From contig CAYJOG010000046.1 in NCBI GenBank assembly GCA_964371695.1, forward strand, positions 1 to 11,493: a DNA stretch of 11,493 bases, read 5' to 3'. The DNA is from CAYJOG01 sp964371695 [NCBI: uncultured bacterium]. Its GTDB lineage: Bacteria > CAYJOG01. The notes beneath the pieces were generated by a model, which was not told the origin of the DNA, searched no databases, and saw only the letters and a program-made list of their open reading frames with translations. Shown one piece after another: positions 1 through 7,594 of this stretch (within the stretch, counting starts at the first letter, position 1; every line of letters starts with the position of its first letter). The position numbers were made by a program, and so were the translations under genes.

Positions 1-130
1 TGGCGCGGTTGATGCTCCCGGCGGGACGCCGGGGCTACCTCAAAAAACCCCTGATTTCTCGCCCTTTTGGGGCGTCGCCGCTACTCAAAGGTGCTTCGGC
101 GGTGGGGACACCGCCGCTACTCCCGCCGGG
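1..130 (-). repeat. Left-edge array of GTAGC-hairpin modules
   Basis: Read on the minus strand, this stretch holds three successive modules, each a GAG(G)TAGC lead followed by a GC-rich hairpin. The first, near 124-96, has arms CGGCGGTG and CACCGCCG around loop TCCC. The second, near 87-60, is GGCGACGCCCC then AAAAGGGCG. The third, near 42-15, has arms CCCGGCG and CGCCGGG around loop TCC. Positions 15-55 are an exact 41-nt inverted copy of 11444-11484 at the other end of the window. Related modules occur at 8811-8893 and 11328-11413. There is no ORF with recognisable coding content. This is a dispersed palindromic repeat of unknown function. Confidence 0.7.
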
Positions 131-179
131 TTAACCGCAGCGGAAAAAGAAGAAGGCAATGGTTTTTTGTTTCAACTGG

Positions 180-199
180 ATTCCCGCTTTCGCGGGAAT
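180..199. repeat. dRS3-like 20-bp palindrome
   Basis: Arms ATTCCCGC and GCGGGAAT enclose TTTC, which reads as GAAA, a GNRA-type tetraloop, on the minus strand. The sequence fits the Neisseria dRS3 consensus ATTCCC-N8-GGGAAT, and look-alikes are scattered through many proteobacterial genomes. It lies 53 nt past the stop codon of the giant minus-strand gene. No T-tract follows on either strand, so it is not an obvious intrinsic terminator. In Neisseria, dRS3 serves as a phage integration and recombination site; that role is not shown here. Confidence 0.7.
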
Positions 200-251
200 G
201 ACGCCGGAGGGCGCAGGGCTTTTTCCATTTCCATCCTCCAACTTCCTCTTT

Positions 252-3200
252 TCACGGCGTGACGTAGCGGTTGCTCACCAGCACCAGCGTGGGCTGGTGG
301 CCCATGGCGCCGATTTTGTCGAGGATGTCGTTGCGCTTGAGCAGGTCTTCGGGCAGCGGCGCGATGACGAGATAGAGCGTGCGGCCTTTTTCCATGCGGC
401 TGCGGATGAGCGAGGGAATCTCCTTGGCCAGCAACTGATCCTGCACCTGGGCCGCCATGGCCTGTGTCTCGAAGGTGGCCACCAGGGCCACCACGCGGGG
501 CGTGGTGTCCATGGCCTTCACGGGGGCGCTGCGCTGGGTGCTCTGCACCAGCACATCCTGTGGGCGCGTGGCCACCAGGGCGTTGCGGTCGGTGTCGCGC
601 AAAAGTTCGGACTTGCTCTCGAAGGTGCTGAACAGGCTGCTTTCGCCATAGAGCCTGCCCCCCACCAGAATGCTGATGACCTTGCCCTGCACGCTCAGCC
701 AGCATTCCCCGGCGTTGAAGCCCCGCGTGAGGCGGGTCTCGCCCAGTTGGGCCAGCAGGCGGGTGAGTTCCCCCACCTTCACCAGATTGGTGGCGTCCAT
801 GGGTTTGCTGTATTCAAAAAGAATGCGGTCGTTTTTGGTGATGAGGCCGTTCTGGTCGAGATCCATGTAGCGCAGCGCCACCAGCACGGGGGGCACGTCG
901 CGGGCATAGTCGCCCTGCACCAGCGCGTCGGCGCCTTCTGCGTTCAGGTTGCCGCCCGTGTCTTTCACCACTTCGCCCCGCAGGGTGAACTTTCCCCTTG
1001 GCGCGGCGCTGCCGGGGGCGCTTTCGGTCACTTCCAGTTTCAGACCCAGGGCGTTTTTTTCGGCCTTCACGCGGGCCTGCTCAAAGCCGCCGGGGCTTGA
1101 GAAATATCCCACCTTCGCCAGCACTTCCTTCACGGTGCCTTCGGCGGGCACGTCTGCCAGCCAGGTGACTTCTTCGGTGAAATCAAAAAACACCAGGTCG
1201 CCCTTGCCGGGGCCGAACTGGCCGTCTTTGTCTTGCAGCACCACCCGTTTGAGTTTGGGGGGCACGGCGTCTTTGAAACTGCCGCGCACGGGGGCGGGCA
1301 CGGGGTCGGTCAGGGTGTTGCCCGCGTCGTCGTCCACGCTGCCGGTTTTGGGAATGAAATGTTGGGGGGTGTCCACGATTTCTTTGGTGTCTTCCTTGAG
1401 CAGCACATACACCTCGTTGCGCTGCACCAGGGCCTGTGCCCTGGCGGCCAGCGCGGCGGGCGAAAGGCCGGGAAACTCACCCAGCAGCGCCAGAATCTCA
1501 CCCAGGGGCGCGGTGCGGGCGATGGCCTTGCTCTTGGCGCCGGTGAGGGGTTCGGAGTATTCCAGCAACAGGGCGTCGCCCTGGCCCAGATCAGGCCGCT
1601 GGTTGCCGTCCAGCAGCGTGACGGACTTGAGTCGGGGGGCGGACTGGTCGTCAAAAGAGCCTTCCACCGGCGCGCCGCCCTCGGTGGCCAGCAGGTTGCG
1701 GGCTGCGTCGGCAAAACTGGTGCGCACGGGGGTGAACTGGCCCTTGGGCGGCTCGGCCATGGCGGGCATGTCGGCAAAGGTCACCACCAGATCATTGCCC
1801 CGCATCGCGAGCGTCACCGCGCCCTCCATGGGGCCCCCAGCGTCGAACTTGCCGATGTAGCGGGTGAACTGGGGCCAGTTCAGGCGGGTTTCGGGCACCA
1901 GCAGGCGCACCGGCTCGTTGAACCGCAGCACCATGCGGTCGCCGGGGCCGATGCCTTTTTGCCGGTCGCCGTCCCGCAGATATACCATCTCCAGCATGGG
2001 GGCGCTGCTGTCGGCCAAGTTGCCCTCTACCAGCACCGAGGCGGTGAGGACAAGGGTGTTGCCCACGGCGTCGCGCACCAGTCCCGGCAGGGGGGTGAAA
2101 CGCCGGGGCGGCTCCATGGCGCTGAAGCTGGCTTTGGGCGCGGTGAAGCGCCCCGCCGCCAGCAGCGTGAGTTGCACCTGGCTGCTGCTCAGTGTGAGTT
2201 CCGAGGAGGGCGCGCTCAGCACCGCGCCTTCGGCAAACTGACCCAGCGCCCGCAGCACCGACTCGGCGGAGGTGCCTTTGGGGGGCACGGCGGCCAGTTT
2301 CACCGGCTCTGAAAAAACAAACGTCAGGTGGTCACCGGGGCCGATGCCCGCCGCGCCATCGCCGTCTTTCATCAACACCCGCAGCAGGCGCGGGGCCACG
2401 CTGTCGTTCACGGTGCCTTCGGGGGTGACGGGCGAAACATCTTTGAGCAGGTTGCCCGCTTCGTCGGTGAAGGCCCCCGCTTTGGGCAGAAATCCCCCGC
2501 CAAAAGCCATGGCCGGTTCGCCGCCAATCTGTTTGAGGGTGAGGCTTTTGCTCAGCCAGCCCACTGACACGGTGAAGCGGTCGGTTCCGGTTTCGGTCTC
2601 GAACTGCCCCAGCACTTCCAGGGCGTTTTTCAGCGTCATTTCTTCTTTGAGTTTTTCCCGGTTGGCGTCGTTGTCCACGGCCTCGGAGAACACAAACTGG
2701 ATGAAGTCGCCGGTGCCGAAACCCTGGGCGGCGTCGTTGTCCTTGAGTCGCACCGAAACCAGACGCGGCGCGGTGACGTCGTCCAGCGAGCCTTCCAGCA
2801 CCGCTTTGGCGGCAGAGGCGTGGTTGCCCGCCATGTCGGTGAGCGAAGGGGCCGCGCTGATTTTGCCCGCCGGGGCCTGGGCGTTTTCGCTCACCGCCCC
2901 CTGTGCCAGCGTGATGACGATTTGTGCGCCCTGCACCGACCACTGGCAGTCGCCGCCGGTGAGGTTGCCCTGCTCGAACAGCGCCACCGCCCGCTGCACC
3001 GCGCCGCAGGGGCCAAGGCCGCCGGGGGTGAGGCCGGGGGCCTTCACCGGCTCGCTGAACACAAACACCAGCCGGTCGCCCGCGCCCACGCCCCGCTGGC
3101 CGTCCACGCCCTTCAGCACCACCTTGAGCAACTGGGGGGCGGTGGTGTCGCCAAAGTGCCCCATCACGGGCACGGTGTCGCGGGCATAAAGGGGGTTGCC

Positions 3201-5720
3201 CGCTTTGTCCCGCACAATGCCCAGGGCCGGTGTGAAGCGCCGGGGCGGCTTGCTGGCGTCAAAGGCGGCCTTGGGGTGATAAAGCGTGCCGGGGGTGAGA
3301 AAGGTGATGAGGATTTCAGAGCCGCTCACGGTGAGGTCGCTCTGGGACACGCGGATTTCCGCGCCCCCTTCCAAGACCCCCAGGCCCCGCAGCAGGTTCA
3401 TCACCGGCAGGCGGGGGGGCAGGGGCGAAAGGGAAATGGCCTCGTTGAACACCAGCGCCAGGGCGTCGGATACACCCAGGCCCTTCTGGCTGTCGTGGTT
3501 GCGCAGCTCCACCCGCAGCAGGCGCGGGGGGGTCTGGTCGTTCACGCTGCCCAGCACCTTCACCGGATTTCTGGCGGCGAGGGTGTTGCCGGAAACATCG
3601 GTGATTTCTCCTGCCAGCGGCGTGAATGGCCCCGTCATGGCAGGAATGGTTGGCCCCCCGGCGTGGGTGAGCACCACCACGCGCCCCGATACCCGCGCCG
3701 AAATGGGGGCGGATTCGGTCTGGGACTGCTGGGCAAAACGCCCCAACACCGCCAGAGCCTGCGAGAGAGTGGCCGCCCCCGTCAGTTTGTCGCGGTTGGT
3801 TTCGTTTTTGACAGATTCGGAAAAACGAAAGCGTATCTCATCCCCTTTGCCAAAACCCGCCTGCTGGTCGGTGTCCTTGAGGGTGACTTCTTCGAGACGC
3901 GGGGGCGTGGTGTCGTTGAAGGTGCCGGTGATTTTCACGGTGTCGTCTGCCGTGGGGACATTGCCGGAGGCGTCCTTGAGTCCCCAGCCCGCTTTCACCG
4001 GCCCCTGGGGCATGGCCCCTCCCTGGGTGACCGCCCCCTTGCCCAGGCGCAGGGTTACGGTGGGACCGGTCCACAGCAGGGTGCAGTCGCCGCCGGTGAG
4101 ATTGCCCGATGCAAAATTCGCCACTGCCCCCAGCAGGGTGAGGCAGGGGCCTTGTTTGGCCACGCCGGGGGCCTTCACCGGCTCCGAAAAAACAAACCCG
4201 ATTTCATCACCGGGGCCGGGGCCGGGGTTGTGACCGGTGTCCCGCAAACTCACCGACAACAGGCGGGGGGCCACCTGATCGTTGAAGTGGCCTTCCACCG
4301 GCGCGGGAGAGGTGTCCTTGAGTTTGTTGCCGCTTGCGTCCAGCACGCTGCCGGGCAGGGGGCTGACGCGGCCCTTGAGCGCGCCGCCGCTCACCTTGCC
4401 CCCCAACGTGAACACCAGATTCAAACCCTGGGGCGACAGACTGCTTTCGGTGGCCTCCAGGGGCTGACCGGGGGGCAGGGTGATGAACTGGCCCAGCAGG
4501 GCGCGCAGGGGGCCCCGCAGTTTTTTGCGGCTGACAAAGGTGCTGTCCAGCGGCTCGCTGTAATGCAGGGTGAGGGTGTCTTTGGGTTGGGGCCCCGGCT
4601 GGCCCGCGGTGTCGCGCTGGCTCAGTCGCAGCAGGCGGGGGGCCATGGCGTCGTTGAAGGTGCCGGTGACGGGGGCGGGTTTTTCCTGCACGGGGCGTGT
4701 GCCGTCGGTGAGGTCCAGCACCGTGGCGCGGGGGGTGAACAGGCCCCCCGGCGGCTGGTTGCCGGTGGCCGGGCTGTCCAGCACCACCACCAGTTCACGG
4801 CCCATCTGGCGCAGCGTGGCCTTGGGGGCGCTCAGGTTGCCGGGCTGGGAGAAGGCCCCCAGCAGGCCCAGCAGTTCGGCCAGTGAGCCGGTTTCTGGTG
4901 TGGGGCCGTCGTCTTTTTTCACCGTGACGGGTTTGTTGAAAACAAAACGCAGGCTGTCGCCGGGGCCGGGGCCGGTCTGGCCATCGGCGTCGGTGAGCAC
5001 TACCGAGAGCAACTGGGGCGGGCGCAGGTTGTCAAAAGAGCCGCCCAGGGGAACAGGTGTGGTGTTGTCCACGCCCTGGCCGTCTTTGCCCACGGCAAAC
5101 GTGGGCAGAGGCAGAAACGCACCGGCGGGTGTGTCGTTCTGGCGCACCACGCCCCCCAGCACCAGCACCACCCGCTCGCCGCGTTCATAAAGGGCGGCGC
5201 TGGTGGCCGAGATGGGAAAGGCCGTGAACTGGCCCATGGCCGCCAGCAGTTCCTCGAGCGAGCCGCGCTGGGGCACGCCCTGGCTCAGGCGCACGGGCAT
5301 GTTGAAGGTGAACACCACGCGGTCGCCCGGCCCCGCGCCACTGGCGAGGTCTTCGTCTTCCATCGTCACGCTCAAAAGGCGCAGGGGGGGGACTTCCACC
5401 TCCACGCTGGTGATGACGAACATGAATCGCTGGCGGTTGAGCAGCCCCTGGGCCTGCAACGCCTGGGCCTGACTGTTGAAGGTGCCCGCCGAGACCACAA
5501 AGGTGGTGGCGCCCTCGCCGGTGAGTTTGACCACCCGGGGGGAATAACCCAGGGCCTTCACCGAGCGGGCGAGGTCCTGCGCGACTTCTTCTTCCACCAT
5601 GGCGAAACTTTCCACCGTGTAGCGGGTGAGGGTGGCGGCGCGGACGTGGATGGAAAGGAAAATCCCCAATAGACCCAGAAGGAACCCAAAAGGTCTGAAC
5701 CATCGCGCCAGAACCGGCAT
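252..5720 (-). CDS. Giant exported SPOR-(Ig-like)x13-SPOR repeat protein
   Basis: The 1822-residue protein has a signal peptide at residues 1-29: a basic start, a hydrophobic core FGFLLGLLGIFL and a probable cut after VRA or RAA. Residues 33-109 resemble a SPOR domain (peptidoglycan-binding fold: YTVESFA, then TFVVSAGTF). Thirteen repeats of 121-131 residues fill 111-1736. Each opens like PRLLSVxLxDxDGQxGxGPGD, continues FxFSEPV, has a helical LxxLLxxLGxF segment and closes with DxxGNxL and a GxFxDxxAP linker, resembling bacterial Ig-like domains with a possible Ca-binding Asp/Gly loop. Residues 1737-1822 look like a second SPOR domain. Repeats 4-6 and 7-9 are a duplicated triplet; repeats 4 and 7 share a Cys pair. 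The ATG at 5720 is chosen because the signal peptide follows immediately. An extended -10 lies 10 nt upstream with no Shine-Dalgarno. It stands alone on its strand. Location is probably periplasmic at the cell wall; exact role unknown. Confidence 0.9.
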   Translation of the reverse strand: MPVLARWFRPFGFLLGLLGIFLSIHVRAATLTRYTVESFAMVEEEVAQDLARSVKALGYSPRVVKLTGEGATTFVVSAGTFNSQAQALQAQGLLNRQRFMFVITSVEVEVPPLRLLSVTMEDEDLASGAGPGDRVVFTFNMPVRLSQGVPQRGSLEELLAAMGQFTAFPISATSAALYERGERVVLVLGGVVRQNDTPAGAFLPLPTFAVGKDGQGVDNTTPVPLGGSFDNLRPPQLLSVVLTDADGQTGPGPGDSLRFVFNKPVTVKKDDGPTPETGSLAELLGLLGAFSQPGNLSAPKATLRQMGRELVVVLDSPATGNQPPGGLFTPRATVLDLTDGTRPVQEKPAPVTGTFNDAMAPRLLRLSQRDTAGQPGPQPKDTLTLHYSEPLDSTFVSRKKLRGPLRALLGQFITLPPGQPLEATESSLSPQGLNLVFTLGGKVSGGALKGRVSPLPGSVLDASGNKLKDTSPAPVEGHFNDQVAPRLLSVSLRDTGHNPGPGPGDEIGFVFSEPVKAPGVAKQGPCLTLLGAVANFASGNLTGGDCTLLWTGPTVTLRLGKGAVTQGGAMPQGPVKAGWGLKDASGNVPTADDTVKITGTFNDTTPPRLEEVTLKDTDQQAGFGKGDEIRFRFSESVKNETNRDKLTGAATLSQALAVLGRFAQQSQTESAPISARVSGRVVVLTHAGGPTIPAMTGPFTPLAGEITDVSGNTLAARNPVKVLGSVNDQTPPRLLRVELRNHDSQKGLGVSDALALVFNEAISLSPLPPRLPVMNLLRGLGVLEGGAEIRVSQSDLTVSGSEILITFLTPGTLYHPKAAFDASKPPRRFTPALGIVRDKAGNPLYARDTVPVMGHFGDTTAPQLLKVVLKGVDGQRGVGAGDRLVFVFSEPVKAPGLTPGGLGPCGAVQRAVALFEQGNLTGGDCQWSVQGAQIVITLAQGAVSENAQAPAGKISAAPSLTDMAGNHASAAKAVLEGSLDDVTAPRLVSVRLKDNDAAQGFGTGDFIQFVFSEAVDNDANREKLKEEMTLKNALEVLGQFETETGTDRFTVSVGWLSKSLTLKQIGGEPAMAFGGGFLPKAGAFTDEAGNLLKDVSPVTPEGTVNDSVAPRLLRVLMKDGDGAAGIGPGDHLTFVFSEPVKLAAVPPKGTSAESVLRALGQFAEGAVLSAPSSELTLSSSQVQLTLLAAGRFTAPKASFSAMEPPRRFTPLPGLVRDAVGNTLVLTASVLVEGNLADSSAPMLEMVYLRDGDRQKGIGPGDRMVLRFNEPVRLLVPETRLNWPQFTRYIGKFDAGGPMEGAVTLAMRGNDLVVTFADMPAMAEPPKGQFTPVRTSFADAARNLLATEGGAPVEGSFDDQSAPRLKSVTLLDGNQRPDLGQGDALLLEYSEPLTGAKSKAIARTAPLGEILALLGEFPGLSPAALAARAQALVQRNEVYVLLKEDTKEIVDTPQHFIPKTGSVDDDAGNTLTDPVPAPVRGSFKDAVPPKLKRVVLQDKDGQFGPGKGDLVFFDFTEEVTWLADVPAEGTVKEVLAKVGYFSSPGGFEQARVKAEKNALGLKLEVTESAPGSAAPRGKFTLRGEVVKDTGGNLNAEGADALVQGDYARDVPPVLVALRYMDLDQNGLITKNDRILFEYSKPMDATNLVKVGELTRLLAQLGETRLTRGFNAGECWLSVQGKVISILVGGRLYGESSLFSTFESKSELLRDTDRNALVATRPQDVLVQSTQRSAPVKAMDTTPRVVALVATFETQAMAAQVQDQLLAKEIPSLIRSRMEKGRTLYLVIAPLPEDLLKRNDILDKIGAMGHQPTLVLVSNRYVTP

Positions 5721-5730
5721 AAGCGGTGAT

Positions 5731-5739
5731 TTTATACCA
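5731..5739 (-). promoter_or_regulatory. Extended -10 (TGGTATAAA) for the giant gene
   Basis: On the minus strand TGG-TATAAA is a strong extended -10, ending 10 nt before the ATG. A transcript would start only a few nt upstream of the start codon, and no Shine-Dalgarno sequence is seen. No good -35 is visible, as is common for extended -10 promoters. The hexamer overlaps the decamer GAATTGGTAT, which also occurs at 5815-5824 and 7819-7828 inside the structured repeats. Confidence 0.5.
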
Positions 5740-5765
5740 ATTCACAATGAAAACAGGTGTAAGGC

Positions 5766-5968
5766 TGCCCGGTGGACAATGTGCAAAAGGTTGAGGTAAA
5801 GACAAGGTGGGTTGGAATTGGTATGAATTCATGGATGAATTCAACTCGAACACCGAGGCGTTATAAGCGCCGCAGGTGTTCGTGCGCGTGGCCGGGGTTT
5901 TACCCAGGCCACGGCGGTCGAAAAAATCCACGGAGGGATTTTTGAGATAAGTTTTAACGGTTTCGAGG
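5766..5968 (+). repeat. Structured repeat, copy C1
   Basis: This is one of four related copies. In order: lead TGCCCGGT; decamer GAATTGGTAT (5815-5824); hairpin II GAATTC-ATGGAT-GAATTC (5825-5842); hairpin III with outer arms CGAACACC and GGTGTTCG (5847-5882) and inner GGCG/CGCC; hairpin IV with outer arms CGTGGCC/GGCCACG and inner GGGT/ACCC around TTT (5887-5913); hairpin V with arms AAAAATCC and GGATTTTT around ACGGAG (5922-5943); then flank GGTTTCGAGG. Copy C2 (7774-8035) matches in the same order. The decamer also has an inverted mate ATACCAATTC at 5734-5743. No coding potential. This accounts for most of the 300-nt gap between the divergent genes. Confidence 0.8.
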
Positions 5969-6009
5969 CATCCAGTGGTGGATTGTCATGTGTGGGCGGG
6001 CGGATGCCT

Positions 6010-6015
6010 TAAAAT
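6010..6015 (+). promoter_or_regulatory. -10-like TAAAAT before the 174-aa gene
   Basis: TAAAAT (5 of 6 to TATAAT) ends 6 nt before the ATG at 6022, placing the expected transcription start at or next to the start codon. A TTGTCA at 5983-5988 resembles a -35, but the 21-nt spacing is too long. GAGG at 6017-6020 is only 1 nt from the ATG, too close to act as a normal Shine-Dalgarno. A leaderless start fits best. Confidence 0.35.
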
Positions 6016-6021
6016 TGAGGC

Positions 6022-6546
6022 ATGTCCCCCGATGAAAACCAAGAGGCCCTGCTCAAACGGATTGAACACCTGGAAAAACTGCTGGGTGTGGGAGAAGGCC
6101 AGGACCACGGGCCAAACGGGGCGGTCAGGGCGCGCCGTCTGCAACTGGTGGATCACAACGGCGACGTGCGTGTGGAACTGGCCTTTGGGGCAAACGAAGA
6201 ACCGCAGATGACCATGACCGACGAAAAGGGTGTGTTGCGCCTGCGTCTGGGGCTGGAGATGGACGGCACGCCGGGGTTGTTCTTTTTTGATGACGCGGGC
6301 AAGGAGCGTCTGGCGCTGGACATGGCCCGCAGCGGTCTGATCGGTGTGTATCTGCTGAATCAAAAAGGCAAGCGGCTGCTGAGTTTCAAGATTGGTTCTG
6401 ACGGCTCACCGGCGCTCGCCATGTCTGACGAACAAGGCAACACCCGCACGCTCCTGAGTCTGCTGGAAAACGGCAGCCCGGTGTTTCATCTGCTGGATGC
6501 AGACGGCGGCACATTGGCGGCCCTGCCAGGGGAGGCTGTTGAATAA
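6022..6546 (+). CDS. Hypothetical protein with six 23-residue beta repeats
   Basis: The product is 174 residues with no signal peptide or membrane segment. Residues 5-22 form a short amphipathic, probably coiled-coil helix (EALLKRIEHLEKLL). From residue 40 to the end run six tandem units of about 23 residues (40-61, 62-84, 85-107, 108-130, 131-153, 154-174) with the pattern L-x-h-h-D-x-x-G-x-x-R-x-x-L followed by DGSP or a variant. This looks like a small beta-solenoid or stacked hairpins. Similar 'LxDxxGKxR..L..DGxPgL' hypothetical proteins are widespread in bacteria, without a known function to my knowledge. It is transcribed divergently from the giant gene and lies 72 nt before tRNA-Gln. 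The ATG is the first in frame, and a -10-like box 6 nt upstream suggests a leaderless transcript. I assign no function. Confidence 0.85.
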   Translation: MSPDENQEALLKRIEHLEKLLGVGEGQDHGPNGAVRARRLQLVDHNGDVRVELAFGANEEPQMTMTDEKGVLRLRLGLEMDGTPGLFFFDDAGKERLALDMARSGLIGVYLLNQKGKRLLSFKIGSDGSPALAMSDEQGNTRTLLSLLENGSPVFHLLDADGGTLAALPGEAVE

Positions 6547-6576
6547 CAGGGTGTTTGTGGCCCTCGGCGCCCCCCA

Positions 6577-6604
6577 TTGAAGCCGCCCCGCAGCCTGTTA
6601 CCAT
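6577..6604 (+). promoter_or_regulatory. Candidate tRNA-Gln promoter
   Basis: TTGAAG (6577-6582) and TACCAT (6599-6604) with a 16-nt spacer place a start at about 6611, some 8 nt before the mature tRNA 5' end. Each box matches the sigma-70 consensus at 4 of 6 positions. The call rests mainly on position. Confidence 0.35.
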
Positions 6605-6618
6605 GTTTCACTACATTT

Positions 6619-6693
6619 TGGGGCGTAGCCAAGCGGTAAGGCAGCGGGTTTTGGTCCCGCCATTCGTAGGTTCGAGTCCTACCGCCCCAGCCA
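6619..6693 (+). tRNA. tRNA-Gln (anticodon UUG)
   Basis: A full cloverleaf can be drawn. The 7-bp acceptor stem pairs TGGGGCG (6619-6625) with CGCCCCA (6683-6689), followed by discriminator G and an encoded CCA at 6691-6693. The anticodon stem GCGGG/CCCGC encloses TTTTGGT, giving anticodon TTG, read as UUG, which decodes CAA/CAG. The T-arm contains the standard GGTTCGAGTCC. It is a single tRNA, 72 nt after the 174-residue gene and 94 nt before fliR. Confidence 0.97.
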
Positions 6694-6719
6694 AGAGTTG
6701 TTTCTTTGGGTTGGGTTAG

Positions 6720-6741
6720 CAGGGTGTTGACAAACACCCTG
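6720..6741 (+). promoter_or_regulatory. 9-bp hairpin between tRNA-Gln and fliR
   Basis: CAGGGTGTT and AACACCCTG form a perfect 9-bp stem around GACA, 26 nt after the tRNA. It could end the tRNA transcript, but only scattered T residues follow (TTGGTTGTG), so it is a weak intrinsic terminator at best. As DNA it is also a palindrome that a regulator could bind, and TTGACA (6727-6732) lies inside it. The sequence does not decide between these. Confidence 0.4.
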
Positions 6742-6787
6742 TTGGTTGTGATTGGGATAAAAAGGAGCCGCTGAAAACAAAAATTTC

Positions 6788-7594
6788 ATGACCGATGCCG
6801 CCCTGCCCACCGACTGGAGCACCTGGACCCTGTATCAGGTGAGTCTGTTCATGCTCATTCTGGTGCGGTGTCTGTCGCTGTTTGTGATCACGCCGGTGCT
6901 GGGGTCGCAGCAGTTCCCCAACGTGGCCAAAATTGGCGTGGGGCTGGCGCTGGCGGTGATTTTTTACCCCCTGGCGCTGGCGGCGCACCCGGCGTTGCCC
7001 ACCACCCTGCCGGGTTTTGTGGTGCTGGCCATCAAGGAAATCGGTGTGGGACTGCTGCTGGGATTTGTGGCGGTGATTCTGTTTGCGGGCATCCAACTGG
7101 CGGGCCAGGTATTTGGTCTTCAGATGGGTTTTGGCGTGGTGAACGTGTTTGACCCGCAGAGCAACATGCAGATTCCCCTCATGGGGCAGTTCCAGTTTTT
7201 GCTGGCGTTCATGCTGTTTATCGGCGTGGGGGGGCACCACCTGTTTCTGGAGGGGCTGGGGCGGAGTTTTGACCTGGTGCCAGTGGGTAAGGCGATTTAT
7301 GCCAAAGGGCTGGCGGGTCAGTTTCTGCACCTGCTGCAGGCGTCGTTCATTTTTGCCTTCCGGTTGGGCATGCCGGTGATCGCCACCCTGCTGGTGGCCC
7401 AGGTGGCCCTGGGGGTGATCGCCCGCCTCATGCCCCAAATGAACGTGTTCATGGTGACGGTGCCGGTGCAGATTGCCCTGGGCCTGGTGGTGCTGGGTCT
7501 GTCGTTGGGTTATCTGGGCAGTGTGCTCAAATGGGGCATGCTGGCGCTCAAGGGGGGCCTGGAAGGGGTGCTTCGGCTGCTGATGGGCGGATAA
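6788..7594 (+). CDS. fliR: Flagellar export gate protein FliR
   Basis: FliR is an inner-membrane subunit of the FliPQR export gate of the flagellar type III secretion system. At 268 residues the protein has the usual family length. About six membrane segments are visible, roughly 15-37, 46-66, 76-103, 134-150, 183-208 and 218-245. Two blocks are typical of FliR: FGVVNVFDPQSNMQIPLMGQ (115-134) and IARLMPQMNVFMVTVPVQI (211-229). The ATG at 6788 is the only sensible start, since no in-frame alternative lies just upstream. The nearest AGGAG (6763-6767) is 20 nt away, so ribosome binding looks poor. Neighbours are odd: fliP, fliQ and flhB, commonly adjacent, are absent, and the gene sits between tRNA-Gln and a repeat cluster that begins at the base after its stop codon. 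Confidence 0.96.
   Translation: MTDAALPTDWSTWTLYQVSLFMLILVRCLSLFVITPVLGSQQFPNVAKIGVGLALAVIFYPLALAAHPALPTTLPGFVVLAIKEIGVGLLLGFVAVILFAGIQLAGQVFGLQMGFGVVNVFDPQSNMQIPLMGQFQFLLAFMLFIGVGGHHLFLEGLGRSFDLVPVGKAIYAKGLAGQFLHLLQASFIFAFRLGMPVIATLLVAQVALGVIARLMPQMNVFMVTVPVQIALGLVVLGLSLGYLGSVLKWGMLALKGGLEGVLRLLMGG

Noticed and set aside
2328-2943. Possible frameshift or gene break in the giant gene, because open frames change here
   Set aside because: The 1822-codon frame is uninterrupted and every repeat keeps its motifs in phase through this stretch.
2820-4886. Long plus-strand open frame (688 codons) opposite the giant gene, with similar ones at 159-1100, 1233-2312 and 2272-3189
   Set aside because: They lie antisense to a clear repeat protein. 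Their predicted products are rich in His, Gly, Ala and Gln with no domain pattern, as expected from the complement of GC-rich codons.
6544-6600. Inverted heptamer TAACAGG/CCTGTTA after the 174-residue gene
   Set aside because: A 7-bp stem with a 43-nt loop is likely by chance. CCTGTT resembles the repeat terminus, but nothing else of the element is present.
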